Positions 55,863-64,000 of a DNA stretch of 64,000 bases are shown here, in pieces (positions within the stretch are counted from its first letter, which is position 1; each line of letters starts with the position of its first letter). The position numbers and the translations under genes are program-made. The DNA comes from Phycisphaerae bacterium (GTDB lineage Bacteria > Planctomycetota > Phycisphaerae > UBA1845 > Fen-1342), in the NCBI GenBank assembly GCA_030428945.1, contig JAUIEC010000001.1, positions 62,001 to 126,000 on the forward strand, written 5' to 3'. The notes beneath the pieces were generated by a model, which saw nothing but the letters and a program-made list of their open reading frames with translations, was not told the DNA's origin and searched no databases.

Positions 55863-58844
55863 TCAAGCCGGGCCCCGCCCCGGGCGGTCCCGCTTGACCA
55901 CGATCGCCCGGCTGCTGCGCCCGTCGATGCGGGCTTCGACCCCGGCCGGGAACCGCACGTGCCGCACGTAAGTGGTTTCCGATTCTGGCTTTAGCTGGTC
56001 CAGCCAGGCGTAGTCGATCTCGCCCTGGCCGGCCTGGGGGTTGATCGTCAGGTACGCGATCCCCATCGACGTCAGGTTGTGGAAGAAGTGGCTGCCCTGC
56101 GACGGATCGACCACGAAATTGTCGAGACTCGCTTCGATGATCACCCTGGCGGCCGAGATCTGCGCCCAGGTCACCGGAATCCCCAGCCAGCGGTTCGACG
56201 ACCCCCAGCGCCCCGGACCGATCAGCAGGTACGGCCGCTTCGACCGCCGCAGCCCGTCGTTCAGCTTCCCGATCTCCTCGGCGATCTCGACCGTCGCGGC
56301 CGCGTCGAAGGTCTCCGGCCGGACGTAGACGATGTCGGCCAGGCCTTCGATGACGCCGTTGCCGAGGGCCATCTGGCTGGAGGCCAGCAGGCGATCGGAG
56401 GGGACGTTGCTGATCTCGACCTGGTCGAAGTTCGAGGTGGCCGAGTACGGCCGCATCTGCAGGATGACGAACTCGCGCGGGCTCGAGGCGAGGTTGACGG
56501 CGAACTCGATTTCGCACGGGCCGCTGAGTCCGGCCCGGCCGACCTCGAGGACCCGCTTGAGCACTTCGGCCAGCGGGAACACGCCGGACTTGAGTACGTG
56601 GGCGAAGGTCACCACGCGGGCGCCGGGGCGGTTGATCCCGTCGTAGAACCGTTCGTTCTCGGCCGACCAGACCGAGCCGACCAGGTGCAGGACGCCGTGC
56701 TTTTCGGCCACGCTGAGGTTCAGGGCGACGACCGGGTTCTCGTCGGTGGACTCGGCCCCGCTGGCCACCCGTCCGAGGTCGATCGCGTAGAACTTCCGCT
56801 GGGACTCGCGGAGGAAGCTGCGGGCGTTGTCGAGTTGCGGCAGGACCCGCGGGTGGTAGGGGCAGAAGCGGAGCGACTCGCCGCCCTCGACGACGGTCTT
56901 GCCGAGTCCGAGGGCGACGTTGGCGACGCCCTCCTCGGGTTTCATGTGGCCGAACGGGTAGAAGTTGTACGACCGGACGACGCCGGCGAAAGTCGGGTAG
57001 AAGTAGTTCTCGACGCGGTTGCCGACGAGTGGCTGGAGGATGACCGCCATGCGTTCCTCTTCCGGGCGATGGCTGGTGGCTTCCAGGTACTGGCGGGCCT
57101 CGACGAAGAAGGTCGAGGCGTAGACCAGCTTGATCGCGTCGGCCAGTTGCTGCAGGCGGACGTTGTCGTCCTCGTGGTTGTTGGGCAGCATGTGCGTGTC
57201 GTAGACGCCGGCGAAGGGGTGGTACTGCGAGTCTTCGAGCAGGCTCGAGGAGCGGATCGCCAGCGGGTTGTGTTCGACCGCCAGGTAGGCCCGCAGGTCG
57301 TTCTCGATCAGCGGAGTCAGGTGCGCCTTGAGGAACGCATCGCGGATCCAGGAGTTCGAAGCCTCGTAGAGCGTGTGCGTCCGCAGGCGGTTGGCTTCGA
57401 GAAACTCGTCGAAGACGTGGGTCCCGATCACGACCGAGCGTGGCACGTAGATCCGCACGTCCTCGAGATCCTCCTCGAGGTTCTCGCCGATCAGCAGCGC
57501 CTCGAGGAACGCCAGGCCGCGGGCCTTGCCGCCCAGCGAACCGCCCCCGATGCGGGCCATCGAACTGTGCGCGTCGTATGTCTCGGGCGTGAAGTCCTCG
57601 ATCGTGCCCCGCCGCGTCTCGGCCAGGGCCGCGTTGAACTCGTCGATCAGCCAGCGGCGCAGGTCTTCGCCGTCGGAGAACTCGGAGACCCGCCGTGGTC
57701 GCAGCGTGGTGGCCAGCGAGAACTCGCTGCGGGCCCGCAGCCAGTTCGAGAAGTGGTTGCTGCCGGCGTGGTACTCGATCGACTCGACCGGGATCTCGCT
57801 GAGGGCCTTCGGCATCGAACGCAGGTCGGCCGCGCTGCCGACGACGGTGCGGTCGGGCAGGCGGAAGACGAACTCGCCGAAGCCGAAGTTGTCGACCATG
57901 AAGGTCCGCAGGTCCTCGACCAGGGTCCGCGACTTCTTGTGGATGAAGCTGACGCCGATCTGCTCGGCCAGGGCGCCGTTCTCGAGGTCGGAGGACTGCA
58001 CGAGGGCCGGGATGTCGGGCTTGCTGTCGTGCACGTGCGAGATGAAGCGGATCCCGGCCTGGGCGTCGGTCTCGCCTTCGCGCATGAAGCTGACGTCGGA
58101 CACGATGCCGAACAGGCAGTTGCGGAAGCGTTCGTAGATCGCGATGCCTTCCTCGTAGTTGGTGGCCACGAGGATCTTGGGGCGGGCCCGCAGGCGGGTC
58201 AGCTTCTGCTTGTGGTTCAGTCCGTCGAGCATCACCGCGCGGGTCTGGGCGACCAGTTCGGCGTAGATCAGCGGCAGCAGCGAGGAACGGTAGCGGACCG
58301 AGTCCTCGATCAGGATGACCACCCCGACGCCGCCGGTCTCGGTGTCGTGATCGACGTTCCAGCGATCCTCGAAGACCTTGATGATCGCCAGGAAGAGCCG
58401 CGCGTCGCCGTACCAGACGTAGGTGCTGTCAACGTCCAGCTCGGCCCGTTTCTCGCCCAGCCGGACCAGTTCCCATTCGCTGGAGACCAGCAGCACCCGC
58501 GGGATCTCGGGGGCCACGTCGCGGGCCAGGGCCGAGAAGCGGAAGATGTCCATGTCGCCGAGCTGGACCATCGTGATGACCAGGTCGAAAGGCTGGTGCC
58601 GCAGCAGTTCGAGCGCTTCGCTGCCGCTCGACGCCCGGATCACCCGCGGCGGATGCGACAGTCCGAGCTCGAGATACTCGGCGAAGATCAGCTCGCCGAG
58701 CAGCCCGTCCTCTTCCAGCGTGTAGGCATCATAGGGCGTTGATACCAGCAGGATCCGCTCGACCCGCCGCAGCATCAGCTCCGGCATCCGCCCCCGCCGC
58801 CAGGGCGAACGCGGCAACGCCGTGCCCGTCTCGAGTTGACTCAT
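55863..58844 (-). CDS. PEP/pyruvate-binding domain protein with a receiver-like N-terminus (PPDK-N family)
   Basis: A 993-residue protein. An N-terminal ~170 residues contain a CheY-like fold (SPFDLVITMVQLGDMDI, ILLVSTPYDAYTLEED); a second receiver-like region may follow (~170-330). Residues ~440-880 match the ATP-grasp PEP/pyruvate-binding module of PPDK and PEP synthase: GGGSLGGKARGLAFL, AIRSSSLLEDSQYHPFAGVYDT and the last strand EFVILQMRPYS. No swivel domain with catalytic His and no PEP barrel is visible. It is therefore not a full PEP synthase; a regulatory or phosphotransfer role is plausible. Confidence 0.85.
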   Translation of the reverse strand: MSQLETGTALPRSPWRRGRMPELMLRRVERILLVSTPYDAYTLEEDGLLGELIFAEYLELGLSHPPRVIRASSGSEALELLRHQPFDLVITMVQLGDMDIFRFSALARDVAPEIPRVLLVSSEWELVRLGEKRAELDVDSTYVWYGDARLFLAIIKVFEDRWNVDHDTETGGVGVVILIEDSVRYRSSLLPLIYAELVAQTRAVMLDGLNHKQKLTRLRARPKILVATNYEEGIAIYERFRNCLFGIVSDVSFMREGETDAQAGIRFISHVHDSKPDIPALVQSSDLENGALAEQIGVSFIHKKSRTLVEDLRTFMVDNFGFGEFVFRLPDRTVVGSAADLRSMPKALSEIPVESIEYHAGSNHFSNWLRARSEFSLATTLRPRRVSEFSDGEDLRRWLIDEFNAALAETRRGTIEDFTPETYDAHSSMARIGGGSLGGKARGLAFLEALLIGENLEEDLEDVRIYVPRSVVIGTHVFDEFLEANRLRTHTLYEASNSWIRDAFLKAHLTPLIENDLRAYLAVEHNPLAIRSSSLLEDSQYHPFAGVYDTHMLPNNHEDDNVRLQQLADAIKLVYASTFFVEARQYLEATSHRPEEERMAVILQPLVGNRVENYFYPTFAGVVRSYNFYPFGHMKPEEGVANVALGLGKTVVEGGESLRFCPYHPRVLPQLDNARSFLRESQRKFYAIDLGRVASGAESTDENPVVALNLSVAEKHGVLHLVGSVWSAENERFYDGINRPGARVVTFAHVLKSGVFPLAEVLKRVLEVGRAGLSGPCEIEFAVNLASSPREFVILQMRPYSATSNFDQVEISNVPSDRLLASSQMALGNGVIEGLADIVYVRPETFDAAATVEIAEEIGKLNDGLRRSKRPYLLIGPGRWGSSNRWLGIPVTWAQISAARVIIEASLDNFVVDPSQGSHFFHNLTSMGIAYLTINPQAGQGEIDYAWLDQLKPESETTYVRHVRFPAGVEARIDGRSSRAIVVKRDRPGRGPA

Positions 58845-59159
58845 GCGGTTTCCGCTCCGGCCGAGGTCGAGAGCTGCCCGTCGTCCGGCGGATCCGCCGG
58901 ATCGTGTTCGTCAGAAGTGTACGGCATGATTCGCCCCGGCGGCCACCTTCATCCGGTGTTCGGCGGCCCGCCGCCCGCGCGGGCGCCCGCTGGGACCCGC
59001 TCAAAGAGCGGCATGTTCGACCTCTCCAGCCCGGCGAGCCAAAGCCAGGCCGCGTTCGCACCCGGTGAACACCGAACGCGAACGCGGCCCGCGACCCGGC
59101 ATCAGGGAACAGCGCCCTGGGCCTGTTCCCTGTTCCCGGTTCCCTGTTCCCTCCGGCGC
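58845..59159 (-). other. Spacer with a 12-bp-stem hairpin and heptamer tract
   Basis: No gene is seen. A perfect hairpin with arms GGCCGCGTTCGC (59048-59059) and GCGAACGCGGCC (59078-59089), loop 18 bases, lies about 70 bases downstream of the glutamate dehydrogenase stop on the minus strand. No T tract follows. GGGAACA-type repeats (59126-59153, minus strand) sit beside the stop. Confidence 0.7.
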
Positions 59160-60557
<1,398 letters not shown>

Positions 60558-61895
60558 CTAGACGACGCCCTGCGCCTGCATCGCGTTGGCGACCCGCAGG
60601 AAGCCGGCGATGTTCGCGCCCGCCGCGTAGTCGTCGGGCTGTCCGTACGACTCGGCGGTTTCCAGGCAGGCATCGTGAATCCGCTTCATGATCTCCCGCA
60701 GCCGACGGTCGACTTCCTCGCGCGACCAGTTGCTGCGGGCTGAGTTCTGCGACATCTCCAGGCCCGAGACCGCCACGCCCCCCGCGTTGGCCGCCTTGCC
60801 CGGACCGTACAGCACGCCGTGGTGCCGGAAGACGTCGACCGCCTCCGGCGTGCAGGGCATGTTCGCGCCCTCCACGACCAGCTTGCAGCCGTGGGCCACC
60901 AGTCGCTTGGCGTCGTCGGCGTCAATCTCGTTCTGGGCCGCGGTCGGAATCGCCACGTCGCACGGAACCGCCCACGGACGACCCGGCTGCATCGGCACGT
61001 TCCAGTGCTCCGAATAGGCCTGCACCGTCTGGTGGTGCACCATCCAGAGATCGTGCACGTAGGCCGCCTTCTCGCCCTTGAACCCGTCCGGTTCGTGAAT
61101 GTAGAAGTCCTCGTCCGCGATCGTCACGACCTTCGCGCCCAGTTCGTTCAGCTTCTCGAGCGCGTGAAAACCAAGGTTGCCGTAACCCGAGATCGCCACC
61201 GTCTTGCCCGCGAACGACTCGCCGCGGCGGGCCAGCATCTCCTGCGCGAAATAGACCGTCCCGTACCCGGCCGCCTCCTTGCGGATCAGGCTGCCGCCCC
61301 AGGCCAGGCCCTTGCCGGTGATGACTCCCTCGAAACGGTTCACCAGCCGCTTGTACTGGCCGAACAGGTAACCGATCTCGCGGCCGCCGACGCCGACGTC
61401 CCCGGCCGGCACGTCCGTGTCGGCGCCGACGTGGCGGAAGAGTTCGTTCATGAAGGCCTGGCAGAAGCGCATGATCTCTTCGTCCGACTTGCCGCGGACG
61501 CTGAAGTCGCTGCCGCCCTTGCCGCCACCCATCGGCAGGGTGGTCAGGGCGTTCTTGAAGGTCTGTTCGAAGGCCAGGAACTTGACGATCGACTGGTTGA
61601 CCGAGGCGTGAAACCGCAGGCCGCCCTTGTAGGGGCCCATCGCGCTGTTGAACTGGACGCGGAAGCCGCGGTTGACCTGCGTCTGTCCGCGATCGTCGAC
61701 CCACGGGACCCGGAAGCTGACGACCCGTTCGGGCTCGACCAGTTGCTGAATGATGCGGGCCGACCGGTACTCGGGATGCCGGTCGAGCACCGGCACGATC
61801 GATTCGAGCACTTCCTCGACGGCCTGCAGAAACTCACGTTCGCCCGGATTCCGGGCGGTCACGTCCAACATGAACTCAGCGACGGGGCTCGACAT
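60558..61895 (-). CDS. gdhA: Glutamate dehydrogenase (copy 2), divergent coenzyme site
   Basis: A 445-residue tandem paralogue with the same catalytic residues: K90, K126 and the Asp in [15 protein letters not shown]. The coenzyme strand ends differently: SGYGNLGFHALEKL then TIADEDFYIHEPDGF, so acidic residues replace the SDSSG pattern of copy 1. That may change NADP/NAD preference. It is the first gene of the pair. ATG 61895 with AGGAT upstream; longer extensions have no family sequence. Confidence 0.94.
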   Translation of the reverse strand: MSSPVAEFMLDVTARNPGEREFLQAVEEVLESIVPVLDRHPEYRSARIIQQLVEPERVVSFRVPWVDDRGQTQVNRGFRVQFNSAMGPYKGGLRFHASVNQSIVKFLAFEQTFKNALTTLPMGGGKGGSDFSVRGKSDEEIMRFCQAFMNELFRHVGADTDVPAGDVGVGGREIGYLFGQYKRLVNRFEGVITGKGLAWGGSLIRKEAAGYGTVYFAQEMLARRGESFAGKTVAISGYGNLGFHALEKLNELGAKVVTIADEDFYIHEPDGFKGEKAAYVHDLWMVHHQTVQAYSEHWNVPMQPGRPWAVPCDVAIPTAAQNEIDADDAKRLVAHGCKLVVEGANMPCTPEAVDVFRHHGVLYGPGKAANAGGVAVSGLEMSQNSARSNWSREEVDRRLREIMKRIHDACLETAESYGQPDDYAAGANIAGFLRVANAMQAQGVV

Positions 61896-61965
61896 GGACC
61901 ATCCTGCTCCCTGGCGGCTCGGACGCGGCCGAGCGACGCACTTGCCCACTCCCCCGGTACGCCCC

Positions 61966-61997
61966 ACCGCGCGGTGCGGGCATCCATACACTATACT
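61966..61997 (+). promoter_or_regulatory. Possible promoter and operator of the DtxR-like gene
   Basis: TATACT (61992-61997) lies about 33 bases before the start codon. ACCGCGCGGT (61966-61975) is a perfect 10-base palindrome just upstream, and ACTGACAGT (61995-62003) a second small one. A self-regulating DtxR-like repressor could bind here, but no known site is matched. Confidence 0.35.
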
Positions 61998-62029
61998 GAC
62001 AGTGCGCAGAAAAATCGCCGGAGCCAGCC

Positions 62030-62578
62030 GTGGACGTGTGGAAGGAATTTGACCAGAACATCATCACCCACAGCGCCGCCCATCACCTGATGGCGATCGA
62101 CGATCTCGTCCAGAGACTCGGCTACGCCCGGGTCTCCGACGTCGCCCGGCTGCTCGAGATCACCCGCGGCAGCGTTTCGATCTCGCTGAAACCGATGAAA
62201 GAAGCCGGGCTGATCCTGCAGGACGAGAACAAGCACCTGCAGCTCTCCCCGGTCGGGCAGGCCCTGGTCGATTCGATCAAGACCAAGCGGCTGCTGATGA
62301 AGCGGCTCTTCACCGAGATCCTGTCGGTCAGCCCCGAACAGGCCGAGGTCGACGCCTGCAAGCTCGAGCACCTGCTCAGCGACGAGAGCGCCCAGCGGCT
62401 GGTCTCGTTCATGCGGTTCGTCGACGCCGAGCCCGCCAGCCTGCGGGCCCTGCTGGACGCCTGGCAGCGACAGGATCCGACCTGCGACCACGAACCCGGC
62501 GCCTGCAGCACCTGCGACACCGGCTGCTTCGTCCAGGCCGTCGCCCGACTTTCCGGCCGACAGGAGGACCCCGCGTGA
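62030..62578 (+). CDS. DtxR-like metal-dependent regulator with a C-terminal Cys cluster
   Basis: A 182-residue protein. Residues ~10-75 form a winged-helix DNA-binding domain (YARVSDVARLLEITRGSVSI). The dimer domain has C110-x2-E113-H114, matching DtxR metal ligands (Cys102, Glu105, His106). There is no SH3-like third domain; instead the tail carries C152, C159, C162 and C166, a possible second metal or Fe-S site. It likely senses iron and represses the ferritin-like gene it overlaps (GTGA). The start is GTG with CGGAG upstream. Confidence 0.83.
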   Translation: MDVWKEFDQNIITHSAAHHLMAIDDLVQRLGYARVSDVARLLEITRGSVSISLKPMKEAGLILQDENKHLQLSPVGQALVDSIKTKRLLMKRLFTEILSVSPEQAEVDACKLEHLLSDESAQRLVSFMRFVDAEPASLRALLDAWQRQDPTCDHEPGACSTCDTGCFVQAVARLSGRQEDPA

Positions 62579-63000
62579 GCCTGCTGACCGATGAGAGCAT
62601 CGCGGCCGAACTGAACCGCCTGTACGCCGAGGAGGTCGAGGGCGCGATCCGCTACCAGCACCTGTGCGCCGCCGTCCGCGGGCTCGATCGCCTGCTGGTC
62701 GAGAAGGTCCTCCGCGACGGGGTCACCGAGACGCTCGAACACGCCCAGGTCATCGCCCAGAAACTGCGTTCGCTCGGGCACGTCCCGCGGCTCGAGATCA
62801 CCCTGACCTGCCCGGCCGAACCGCTCAGCGCCCGCGAGGCCCTCCGCCAGGCCCTGACCTTCGAAGAGGCCGCCCTGGACGCCTACCAGGACCTGCTCCG
62901 CAAAGTCGACGGCGACATCCCGCTCGAAGAGTTCATCCGCAGCCAGATCGCCGTCGAAGCCGAGCATGTCGCCCAGCTCAAGGAATTGCTCTCGGAGTAG
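62575..63000 (+). CDS. Ferritin-like diiron protein
   Basis: A 141-residue four-helix bundle like bacterioferritin or rubrerythrin-type ferritins. Likely ligands are E20 (helix A), E52/E55/H56 (helix B, TETLEHAQ), E97/E98 (helix C) and E128/H131 (helix D, EAEHVAQL). No heme-binding Met is obvious. It stores or detoxifies iron. It begins in the stop codon of the DtxR-like regulator, with AGGAGG upstream, so both form an iron-response operon. An octamer tract follows the stop by a few bases. Confidence 0.85.
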   Translation: MSLLTDESIAAELNRLYAEEVEGAIRYQHLCAAVRGLDRLLVEKVLRDGVTETLEHAQVIAQKLRSLGHVPRLEITLTCPAEPLSAREALRQALTFEEAALDAYQDLLRKVDGDIPLEEFIRSQIAVEAEHVAQLKELLSE

Positions 63001-63205
63001 CGAAGGGAGCAAGGGAGCGAGGGAGCGAGGGAGCGAGGGAGCCAGAGGGGAACCGGGAACCGGGACAGGTGACCGGTTCGGTACCGCTGGGTGCCCCACC
63101 GTTTACGGTGGGGGACTGCGTTGGATTGTTCCGGGGGGGGGGAGAAAGGCCCACACCTCAAGAGGGGCCAACCAGCCTTGGTTACCTGGCTACATGCTGA
63201 CGCGC
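63001..63205 (+). repeat. Octamer tract and R4 hairpin
   Basis: GAGGGAGC octamers (63004-63045) begin a few bases after the stop. R4 follows (about 63089-63120): GGGTGCCCCACC, loop GTTTAC, GGTGGGGGACTGCG, with an 8-bp stem. No gene is seen. Confidence 0.75.
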
Positions 63206-64000
63206 TTACTCGCGCGGTTCGCGCTCACCACCACCTGTCAGGCGCCCGTCGGGCCAGATCGGGACCGTTACGGTCACGAGGTTGCTGTCAATGACGGTCA
63301 GGCGCCAGCCGGCTTCGACTTGTTCGAGCCGATACTCGCCGGGGCGTTGCGGGTCCGTTTGTTCCATCGATGGCAGGTCGGAGTGGCCGTCCTCGGTGAC
63401 TGCGAGTTCCGACAGCCACCTGGCCAGTTCGGCGCGATAGGCTTCGGGGTAGGCCGCTGTCGGTGGTTCCGTGTGAAGCTGGGTCAGTGCGATTTCATGG
63501 GCCCGGACCCGTTGCCAGGGGAACCGGTCCTCGGGGTCGATTCGGACGACTCCGGCACGCGCGTACACCATCAGGCAGACGCCGCCGGCCAGCACGGCGA
63601 CGACGACAGGAATCCAGCCGCGTCGGTACAGCAGCACCGGCAGCGACCACCCGCGCTGCTTCGCGATTCCGAGCAGCCCGGCCAAAGCCAGTCCGGCCGC
63701 GATCATGGCGACGGCACTGCTCCCCGTGATCGCTGCCTGCCGACTCTGCAGGCGCGCCCGGTGCGGCTGATACGGCTGCAGATGAACGGGCAGATCAGCT
63801 CGCATCTGTCGCGGGCGGAGTCGGGCATGCAATCGCGTCAACACGCAGCCATCCCACATCAGCGGCGACACGGCCGGCAGACCGATGTGCCCGAGTCCGC
63901 GGAAGACCGGTGGCACGTCGCACGCGAAGCCGTTCCGCGTGAAGGGGACGGGATCGTATGTCGTTTGACGATACGTGTTGCACGTCCATGTCTGCAGATT
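63206..64000 (-). CDS. Membrane protein, 5' end outside the window
   Basis: The open frame runs to the right edge of the window, so the N-terminus is missing. The visible 264 residues begin NLQTWTCNTYRQTTYDPV, with a Cys-containing extracytoplasmic-looking part, then two hydrophobic segments (SSAVAMIAAGLALAGLLGI and GWIPVVVAVLAGGVCLMVYA) and a charged C-terminal domain (ELAVTEDGHSDL). I recognise no family. Confidence 0.7.
   Translation of the reverse strand, partial: NLQTWTCNTYRQTTYDPVPFTRNGFACDVPPVFRGLGHIGLPAVSPLMWDGCVLTRLHARLRPRQMRADLPVHLQPYQPHRARLQSRQAAITGSSAVAMIAAGLALAGLLGIAKQRGWSLPVLLYRRGWIPVVVAVLAGGVCLMVYARAGVVRIDPEDRFPWQRVRAHEIALTQLHTEPPTAAYPEAYRAELARWLSELAVTEDGHSDLPSMEQTDPQRPGEYRLEQVEAGWRLTVIDSNLVTVTVPIWPDGRLTGGGEREPRE

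Noticed and set aside
59048..59089. Classical rho-independent terminator after gdhA
   Set aside because: The stem is strong, but no T run follows on the minus strand, so I list it only as a hairpin.

Overview
The window is high-GC DNA packed with genes on both strands, and it looks like a member of the Planctomycetota, perhaps the Phycisphaerae. The clues are two PEP-CTERM proteins, large secreted proteins ending in dockerin-like DxDxDG repeats, a DUF502 membrane protein, and an LptF/LptG pair indicating an outer membrane. This placement is an inference from gene content. I saw no rRNA, tRNA, prophage, insertion sequence or CRISPR array.

Layout. 1-5.9 kb: the C-terminal part of pyruvate phosphate dikinase with a histone-like tail, two tandem GT-C-type membrane proteins, an LmbE-type deacetylase and a small YjfB-like protein. 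6-9.4 kb: a two-subunit sodium/solute symporter and a lipoprotein. 9.5-19.3 kb: tRNA-dihydrouridine synthase, a large c-type-heme/beta-propeller/dockerin-like protein, a hypothetical protein, an APC permease and ClpC. 19.4-25 kb: a glycosyltransferase pair, an NSS symporter with a small partner, and an AGCS symporter. 25.4-34.4 kb: DUF502 protein, polyprenyl diphosphate synthase, a CBM9-like lipoprotein overlapping MurG, a GT-C-like membrane protein, a zinc-ribbon protein, an SPFH protein and a hypothetical protein. 34.7-43.3 kb: an S9 peptidase, a DUF4440-like protein, two PEP-CTERM proteins, a tandem PTPS/QueD protein and a 1030-residue mosaic secreted protein. 43.6-51 kb: an HDOD-histidine kinase, an HTH-receiver regulator, MnmG, a DUF6263-like protein and an SDR. 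51-64 kb: a four-gene LptF/LptG/YbjN-like/YhhQ cluster, a PEP/pyruvate-binding protein, two tandem glutamate dehydrogenases, a DtxR-like regulator overlapping a ferritin-like protein, and a membrane protein cut by the window end.

The most distinctive content lies between genes. First, purine-rich octamer or heptamer tandem repeats begin just after many stop codons. The purine-rich strand is nearly always the coding strand, so convergent genes carry opposed tracts that can fold into long hairpins. Second, there is a family of short perfect hairpins with 8-bp arms and 3-nt loops (R1 and R2, which differ by one compensatory stem pair), arranged in arrays at about 25.0, 29.8, 33.3, 34.4 and 50.9 kb. 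Two of these arrays share a longer core in opposite orientation and flank a three-gene block. Two further hairpin families (R3, R4) occur in the same spacers. Several ordinary hairpin-plus-T-tract terminators are also visible on the minus strand.

Functionally the window is mostly housekeeping and transport: nitrogen assimilation (two GDHs), sodium-coupled uptake (SSS, NSS, AGCS), envelope biogenesis (MurG, LptF/LptG, polyprenyl synthase), proteostasis (ClpC), tRNA modification (MnmG, Dus, queuosine-related genes) and iron homeostasis (DtxR-like regulator plus ferritin-like protein).
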